A DNA stretch of 11,408 nt from JAHEEL01 sp034660035 (GTDB lineage: Bacteria > Actinomycetota > Acidimicrobiia > Spongiisociales > UBA5794): contig JAYEIJ010000107.1 in assembly GCA_034660035.1 (NCBI GenBank), positions 1-11,408 of the forward strand, written 5' to 3'. A model generated the notes under the pieces. That model was not told the DNA's origin. It worked only from the letters and a program-made list of their open reading frames with translations, and did not search any database. The number at the start of each line of letters is the position of its first letter. Position 1 is the first letter of the stretch. Below, in pieces: positions 7,047 to 11,408 of the stretch. A program made the translations under genes and the position numbers.

Positions 7047-7074
7047 GTGCTCGGTACTCGCTACTCGATACGGG
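7047..7074. repeat. Heptamer tandem repeat GTGCTCG/GTACTCG/CTACTCG
   Basis: Units are GTGCTCG (7047-7053), GTACTCG (7054-7060) and CTACTCG (7061-7067), then a more decayed ATACGGG (7068-7074). It lies about 70 bp before the first GTPase gene. The shared core YACTCG links it to the other intergenic arrays. Confidence 0.75.
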
Positions 7075-7142
7075 GCCCTGTCGACGGTTCGCATTCGAAG
7101 ACTCGCCTGTCAGGGCGCTCCGTGTGTTTCAATACGGGACCT

Positions 7143-8459
7143 ATGGATCGCCAACCGGCTCGGTATCTCCAGGATCTGCTCGTTGCGCTTGACGCGAACG
7201 TGGCAGAACCCGCGCTTCAGCCCCTGGAGCGTCTCATCACGCGACCCGGATCCGGCGATGCGTTGATCACAGCGATCGTCGGCCCTTCCGGCGTTGGAAA
7301 ATCGGCGATCGTGAATGCTCTCGCCGGTGCCGCAGTGGTCACAGTCGGGCCGTTGCGCCCGACTACTACCGAGTGTTCGATCTGGGGCGATGTCGATGCG
7401 GGGTACCTGCCCGGTACCAGGATCACCGGTCCGGAACCCCTCCAACACATGGCGCTCGTCGACACGCCGGCCGCCGAGCACGAGCCGAGCACGGTTGCCA
7501 CGGTGCTTGATCGCGTTGACAGTGTGGCGTTCGTGGTATCGCCCGAGCGGTACGCCGATGCGACGACTGCGACTCTCTTGGCGACCATCCGGGACCGGGG
7601 GATTCCCATGAGCGTTGTCCTGTCGGTCGGAGCGCGGGATCCGTCCGGTTTCGAGGGAGTTGCCGGGGATGTGAACGAGAAGCTGGGGATGCCCATCGAC
7701 GTCACGGTCGGCGAGGACCCGAATTCCCTGAGGCTCCTTCTGGATGAAATGGCGCGTAACCGTGGTCACATCATCGAGCAACGCGATCGAGCGGCGGCGG
7801 CCTACTGCGCTCGTCAGGTTCGCGACGTTGCCGATGTTCTCGAAAAGAGAACCATCGAATCCCGGATCGTCGCCGGGAAGGCAGACGAGGCGTTCGCCCG
7901 GGCCCGGGTCGATCGCCGGCAACTGGCGGCGATCGCAGACGAAGAGTGGGAGGTCGCCGCATCCGCTATTGCCTCCATGGCCGCAGAGGCGACAGATCGC
8001 GCGATCGAAGAACTTGCCGCCGGTGTTGCTCGGGATGAGGTGTTCTCGCGAACCGTCGCAGCTGCAACTTCAGCGCTTCTGCCGATCGATCAGAGTCCGA
8101 TCGACGACTGGCATCGAGCGACCACGGACATCGCCCTGGCGTCGATCAATCGACAACGGCTTCACCCGCTGCGTTCGAGAGCGGTTCGTGATGACATGTG
8201 GCGGCTCTCGGTGGATCTGGACCGTCGCCCTCCCGACCGAGTGCGCAAAGCGTTGCGCGATCGTCTCCCGGATCTCAGATTCGACCGGAACAGCGCCTTC
8301 ACCGTCGCCCTGAGGGATACCGGCTCATCCAGGATCGCTGCCTTCAGAAGTGATCTAGATCCGTCCCGCCGGGTTTCCGCTGCGGATCTGAGAGCGGCTG
8401 CAGACGCTGTTTCCACCGGGGGGTTGCTGACGGGGGAGGTAGCCGGCGATGCTGCGTGA
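7143..8459 (+). CDS. Dynamin-like GTPase, first of a pair, with degenerate G4 motif
   Basis: A 438-residue soluble protein with an N-terminal P-loop GTPase domain and a long, mostly helical C-terminal half. G1 is GPSGVGKS (47-54), G2 lies in LRPTTTE (71-77), and G3 is DTPA (107-110). At the expected G4 position the chain reads VVLSVGARD (158-166), without the usual N/TKxD, so guanine specificity or GTP turnover may be altered. The LRPxT element after G1 is shared with the next gene and recalls actinobacterial dynamin-like GTPases. No membrane segment is seen. The ATG at 7143 is chosen because the GTPase fold begins shortly after it, and the 49-residue in-frame extension upstream would run through the heptamer repeat; no good Shine-Dalgarno sequence is present. 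Its end overlaps the next gene by 11 bp, so the two are probably made together and may form a hetero-oligomer. Confidence 0.82.
   Translation: MDRQPARYLQDLLVALDANVAEPALQPLERLITRPGSGDALITAIVGPSGVGKSAIVNALAGAAVVTVGPLRPTTTECSIWGDVDAGYLPGTRITGPEPLQHMALVDTPAAEHEPSTVATVLDRVDSVAFVVSPERYADATTATLLATIRDRGIPMSVVLSVGARDPSGFEGVAGDVNEKLGMPIDVTVGEDPNSLRLLLDEMARNRGHIIEQRDRAAAAYCARQVRDVADVLEKRTIESRIVAGKADEAFARARVDRRQLAAIADEEWEVAASAIASMAAEATDRAIEELAAGVARDEVFSRTVAAATSALLPIDQSPIDDWHRATTDIALASINRQRLHPLRSRAVRDDMWRLSVDLDRRPPDRVRKALRDRLPDLRFDRNSAFTVALRDTGSSRIAAFRSDLDPSRRVSAADLRAAADAVSTGGLLTGEVAGDAA
8435..8439 (+). promoter_or_regulatory. Strong ribosome-binding site inside the end of the first GTPase gene
   Basis: GGAGG (within GGGGGAGGT) lies 9 nt before ATG 8449, inside the last codons of the upstream gene. 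It fixes the start of the second GTPase and fits translational coupling. Confidence 0.8.
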
Positions 8460-9492
8460 CCTCACACCGGCGCTTGATCTGCTTGATCTCGCGATCGCTT
8501 CTTCCGACGGACTAGCTTCAGAAGCGGATCGAAAGACGGCGTCAGTTCTTGCGGATGCCGCGCGCCGTCGGCAGAACTACCTCAGCGGCGCAGTCATCGT
8601 CGCGATTGCTGGAGGAACCGGATCGGGGAAGTCCAGCCTCCTCAATGCTCTCGCCGGCCGCGAGGTCGCTTCTGTGAGCGCTCTCAGGCCGCACACGAAT
8701 GAGCCTCTTGCGTGGATCCCGATAGGAGACGACGCGATCTCCGCGATGGTGGCGGCCCTCGGTGTCAACACTGTCGTCGAGCACGACGCCGGGAATGGTC
8801 TTGCCATCATCGATCTCCCTGATCTCGATAGCGTCGAACACGATCATCGATCACTCGTGGAGGTCACCATCCCTCTTGTCGACGCGGTGATCTGGATGTT
8901 CGATCCGGTCAAGTATCACGACCCCTCGATTCATGACGAGTTTCTGGCCGTTGTGACCGAATACGAGCCGGTGTTCATCTTCGTCCTCAACAAGATCGAT
9001 CTTCTCGACGACGCGGGATCGGACGCGGTCGAAGCTCATTTGGGCGACGTCCTCAAGATGGATGGATTCCACGACCCCGAAGTGCTCGCTGTGGCCGCCG
9101 CTCCGCCCGACGGGGAACCGATCGGTATCAAGACACTGATGGCCTCGCTCGAGCGCACGTTCGTGGACAAGCGTGCCGATCGGGTGAAGCTCGTTGCGGA
9201 TATCCTTCGAGCGGGCCGGCGTCTTGCCGGTGACGCGAACGTGTGGATCGGAACACCCGACGATGCTCACGATCAGATCCGTGACGCCGCCGGCGAAGCG
9301 GACCGTCTCTCTCATGTGCTCGATCGCCTTGAGATCGGCGGACCACTCAGGGCCGAGATCGTGTCATCCGATGATGATGCCGGGGCGATCGACAAAGAGT
9401 TGCGGCGCCGAGCCGAACTCGCAGCGGTGGTCGCTGCTCTCGGCGTCGTGTGTGCGGAGATCTCTCATCATGACCGGAGGCAGCAGCTGTGA
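8449..9492 (+). CDS. Dynamin-like GTPase, second of a pair
   Basis: A 347-residue GTPase with all main motifs: G1 GGTGSGKS (55-62), G2 in LRPHTNE (79-85), G3 DLPD (122-125, in IDLPDLDS) and G4 NKID (181-184). The DLPDxDS form of G3 and the LRPxT motif fit actinobacterial dynamin-like GTPases more than Era or ribosome-assembly GTPases. The helical part after the G domain is short (about 110 residues), and there is no clear transmembrane hairpin such as many bacterial dynamins have. The C-terminal segment around 322-338 is hydrophobic and could be amphipathic. Compared with usual bacterial dynamins (about 550 residues or more) it is short. It overlaps the first GTPase by 11 bp and the MscS gene by 4 bp (GTGA). 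Biochemical role unknown; a membrane-related function is inferred from its family and neighbours. Confidence 0.85.
   Translation: MLRDLTPALDLLDLAIASSDGLASEADRKTASVLADAARRRQNYLSGAVIVAIAGGTGSGKSSLLNALAGREVASVSALRPHTNEPLAWIPIGDDAISAMVAALGVNTVVEHDAGNGLAIIDLPDLDSVEHDHRSLVEVTIPLVDAVIWMFDPVKYHDPSIHDEFLAVVTEYEPVFIFVLNKIDLLDDAGSDAVEAHLGDVLKMDGFHDPEVLAVAAAPPDGEPIGIKTLMASLERTFVDKRADRVKLVADILRAGRRLAGDANVWIGTPDDAHDQIRDAAGEADRLSHVLDRLEIGGPLRAEIVSSDDDAGAIDKELRRRAELAAVVAALGVVCAEISHHDRRQQL
9476..9480 (+). promoter_or_regulatory. Ribosome-binding site deciding the GTG start of the MscS gene
   Basis: GGAGG lies 8 nt before GTG 9489, within the end of the second GTPase gene. Start and upstream stop overlap as GTGA (9489-9492), a standard coupling arrangement. 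Confidence 0.8.
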
Positions 9493-10334
9493 GCATCGAA
9501 GTGACGGTGTGGACCGAGATCTGGCAGACGGCGGTGATCCTTGTTGGGGCGATCGCCATCTGGATCGTGGCACGAGCCCTCATCCGTCGGTGGGGCAGAC
9601 GTGTGCGATCGAAACTCGAGTCGACTGGTGACATCAGGGATCGAGCGAGGGCTCAGCGCTTCGAAACGGTCTCTCGAACGTTCTCTACGGTGGTCTTCCT
9701 GGTGGTCGTCTCGGTCGCTGTGCTCATCGTGTTGGCGGTCTGGGGCGTGCCGATCGTTCCGCTCGTCGCATCGCTGTCGGTCGTCGGCGTCGCCGTTGGA
9801 TTCGGTGCGCAGTCCTTCATCAAGGACGTGATCGCCGGTCTCTTCGTGCTGATCGAAGATCAGTACGCGATCGGTGACGTCGTGGAATTGGCCGGCGTGT
9901 CGGGCACGGTGGAAGAGATCCGTCTCCGGACGACGGTCCTGCGGGGGCTGGACGGGAGCGTCTACCACATACCGAACGGCGAGATCCGGGTGGCCAAGAA
10001 CCTCACCCACGAGTTCAGCCGACTCGTTGTTGATCTTTCCATCGCCTACGAGGAGTCGGTGGACCGGGCTATCGACGTGATCGGCGAAGAGTCCGCCTCG
10101 TTCGCTGCGGACCCCGACTGGGCACATCGGCTCATCGAGGATCCGACCGTTCTGGGGGTCGACGAACTTGCGGACTCTGGCGTCATCGTTCGGGTGCTCA
10201 TGACCACGGATCCGGACGAACGATGGACGGTGAAGCGTGAGTTCCTCCGGAGGATCAAGAACCGCCTTGACGATGAAGGCATCGAGATCCCATATCCACA
10301 CCTGACGATCGCGTCGCGGTCCGAAGAGACCTGA
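9489..10334 (+). CDS. MscS-family small-conductance mechanosensitive channel
   Basis: A 281-residue inner-membrane channel that opens under membrane tension to release solutes after osmotic downshift. Three hydrophobic segments are visible (about 11-32, 64-86 and 88-121). The third is the pore-lining helix, with VAVGFGAQSFIKDVIAGLFV (101-120), rich in small residues as in MscS. The beta domain follows, with IGDVVELAGVSGTVEEI (128-144) and the hallmark IPNGEI (161-166), then an alpha/beta C-terminal domain ending near IEIPYPHLTI (265-274), a usual MscS ending. Length is typical of the small class. The GTG start is fixed by GGAGG at 9476-9480. It is the last gene of the GTPase-GTPase-MscS operon, and its stop is 2 bp from the stop of the converging lipid kinase gene. 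Confidence 0.96.
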   Translation: MSIEVTVWTEIWQTAVILVGAIAIWIVARALIRRWGRRVRSKLESTGDIRDRARAQRFETVSRTFSTVVFLVVVSVAVLIVLAVWGVPIVPLVASLSVVGVAVGFGAQSFIKDVIAGLFVLIEDQYAIGDVVELAGVSGTVEEIRLRTTVLRGLDGSVYHIPNGEIRVAKNLTHEFSRLVVDLSIAYEESVDRAIDVIGEESASFAADPDWAHRLIEDPTVLGVDELADSGVIVRVLMTTDPDERWTVKREFLRRIKNRLDDEGIEIPYPHLTIASRSEET

Positions 10335-10336
10335 CT

Positions 10337-11281
10337 TCATTCGCCCTGCGATGCGCAGCACGCAGCGGGGTCGCGTACCACCAGTATCGCGTCGATCACC
10401 GGTGTGATCTCGACGTGCGACAGCAATCCAAGATGCTCCCCGTCCGCCTGGAATGGAGTCACCGGATCGGCATCGATCGTCAACTTCTCGAAACACGAGT
10501 ACACACGGGCGCCAAGGCGGTCCGATAGCGGGCGCTTCAAGATCGCCCTTGCGAAGATCTCCGCGGATCGGTGGACTTCCAGATCACCGGCGACCACGGT
10601 AGCGAGACCGTCGACGGGTTCTCTGGTGATGTGCAGCGGGACGGGCCCGAAGTAGGTGTATGGATGGTGAACCTGGGTGAGCGCTGCAACGCCGTCGATG
10701 CGTTCGCCGTCGATGTCGATGCGGAGATTCGCGGGACGACCCCGCCATTCGCGCAGGAGCGTTGAGATCGCCGACTCCGCGTAGTGCGCACCACCGAACC
10801 AGGTCTTCGAATGGGGGCGCCGCTCAGCGCGTGCGACCACATCGGCGTCGAATCCGACACCGACAGCGAAAGTCGCGTACTCGACGGTTGTGCCCTTAGT
10901 GGTTGAGGACTCGATCCGTGCGAGACGGGTGGGGACCGAAGGCAGTTCAGCGATCGCCGCCGCAGCACGCTTCGGGCGTTTGGGGAGGCCGAAGATCCGC
11001 GACGTCACATTCGTTGTGCCGGCAGGGATGATCCCCAGAGCGGCCGCCGTGCCAACGACGCCGTTGGCCACGTGGTGAACCATGCCATCGCCCCCCATGG
11101 CGACCACGATGGAATAGCCGTTCTCGGCTGCTCGTGAAGCATGCTCTCTGGTCGCATCCGTTCCCTGCGGCCACTCAGCATCGACATCGAACATCTCGGA
11201 GAGAGACGAAACCACGTCGCGATAGAGGGCACCGGTGAAACCGGAGGCAGAGGGGTTGGCGAGGAGCAACAGTCGGCGCAT
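10337..11281 (-). CDS. Diacylglycerol kinase family lipid kinase
   Basis: A 314-residue enzyme of the DagK/YegS/sphingosine kinase family, which uses ATP to phosphorylate a lipid such as diacylglycerol at the membrane. Visible motifs are the N-terminal LLLLANPSASG (4-14), the nucleotide-binding loop GGDGM (63-67, where most members have GGDGT), GIIPAGTTNVTSRIFGLP (83-100), VGVGFDADVV (140-149) and QADGE (278-282) in the C-terminal beta domain. ATG 11281 is chosen because family members usually begin right before the first strand (MRRLLLLANP). An in-frame GTG at 11335 would add 18 residues unlike the family. Neither has a good Shine-Dalgarno sequence. TACGCT, matching TAnnnT, ends 8 nt before ATG 11281, so a near-leaderless transcript is possible. 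The exact lipid substrate is unknown. Confidence 0.92.
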   Translation of the reverse strand: MRRLLLLANPSASGFTGALYRDVVSSLSEMFDVDAEWPQGTDATREHASRAAENGYSIVVAMGGDGMVHHVANGVVGTAAALGIIPAGTTNVTSRIFGLPKRPKRAAAAIAELPSVPTRLARIESSTTKGTTVEYATFAVGVGFDADVVARAERRPHSKTWFGGAHYAESAISTLLREWRGRPANLRIDIDGERIDGVAALTQVHHPYTYFGPVPLHITREPVDGLATVVAGDLEVHRSAEIFARAILKRPLSDRLGARVYSCFEKLTIDADPVTPFQADGEHLGLLSHVEITPVIDAILVVRDPAACCASQGE

Positions 11282-11344
11282 CGCCTTGAAGCGTACGAGT
11301 CTCTCGCCGTGAGTGCGTGTTCGGTAGGTGGCCACTCCGGCGGC

Positions 11345-11372
11345 GTATTCAGTATTCCGTATTCCGTACTTG
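11345..11372. repeat. Heptamer tandem repeat GTATTCM
   Basis: Units are GTATTCA (11345-11351), GTATTCC (11352-11358), GTATTCC (11359-11365) and a decayed GTACTTG (11366-11372). The GTATTCC unit is identical to that in the array at 2494-2528, almost 9 kb away. The array lies upstream of the lipid kinase gene. Confidence 0.9.
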
Positions 11373-11385
11373 GTTGTTGGTCTCG

Positions 11386-11408
11386 GCTACTCCGCTACTC
11401 CGCTACTC
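11386..11408. repeat. 8-bp tandem repeat GCTACTCC, running off the window
   Basis: Two full copies (11386-11393, 11394-11401) and seven bases of a third reach the window end, so the true copy number is unknown. The unit is close to the CTACTCG unit at 7061 with one extra base. Confidence 0.88.

Larger units (their letters stand above)
6712..7142. other. 431-bp divergent intergenic region
   Basis: This region separates the VanW pair (leftward) from the GTPase-MscS operon (rightward). It holds the VanW ribosome-binding site and -10 candidate, the GGCCTGTAA direct repeat, a small GC hairpin (GGCGC 6931-6935, GCGCC 6942-6946) and a heptamer array at 7047-7074. No convincing rightward promoter was found. 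I saw no tRNA fold and no reading frame with family features. Frames crossing it are extensions of, or shadows to, the flanking genes. Confidence 0.7.

Noticed and set aside
6996..7142. In-frame extension of the first GTPase by 49 residues
   Set aside because: It crosses the 7-bp repeat array and shows no family similarity. The GTPase domain fits a start at 7143.
9468..10496. 342-codon open frame on the minus strand opposite the MscS gene
   Set aside because: Antisense shadow: charged low-complexity protein with no motif, spanning parts of three real genes.

Overview
The window is GC-rich DNA from what looks like an actinobacterium, possibly of the class Acidimicrobiia. The clues are the GC-rich codon use, the two VanW proteins with Thr/Pro-rich tails, a tandem pair of dynamin-like GTPases, and a diacylglycerol-kinase-type lipid kinase. 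No rRNA, tRNA or marker gene is present, so the placement is an inference. No insertion sequence, phage gene, CRISPR array or attachment site was seen. It reads as chromosomal housekeeping and envelope DNA.

Layout. 1-627 (+) is the 3' part of a polar amino acid ABC transporter ATPase. 663-2093 (+) is pyruvate kinase. 2181-2477 (+) is a small protein resembling the N-terminal domain of Nfu iron-sulfur scaffolds. 2664-4763 and 4837-6711 (both -) are tandem paralogous VanW-family exported or membrane-anchored proteins, and only the promoter-distal copy carries a PASTA domain. 6712-7142 is a divergent intergenic region with a promoter candidate for the VanW pair. 7143-10334 (+) is a tightly overlapped operon of two GTPases and an MscS-type mechanosensitive channel. 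10337-11281 (-) is a lipid kinase that converges on the channel gene with a 2-bp gap. 11336-11408 holds repeats and runs off the window.

How the genes may work together. Most of the right-hand two thirds concerns the cell envelope: VanW/PASTA proteins that probably contact peptidoglycan, GTPases of the dynamin-like type, a tension-gated channel and a lipid kinase. The GTPase-GTPase-MscS operon is the best candidate for a little-described functional unit, possibly a membrane-stress module. That is an inference from gene order and overlaps.

The most unusual DNA-level feature is a set of short tandem repeats, nearly all with a 7-bp period, in four of the intergenic spaces: GGGGACA, GTAGTCC/GTATTCC, GCTCGTA, GTGCTCG/GTACTCG/CTACTCG, plus an 8-bp GCTACTCC array. 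They resemble the heptanucleotide short tandemly repeated repetitive (STRR) sequences of cyanobacteria. The palindrome CGATCG is also strongly over-represented (about 38 copies by hand count).
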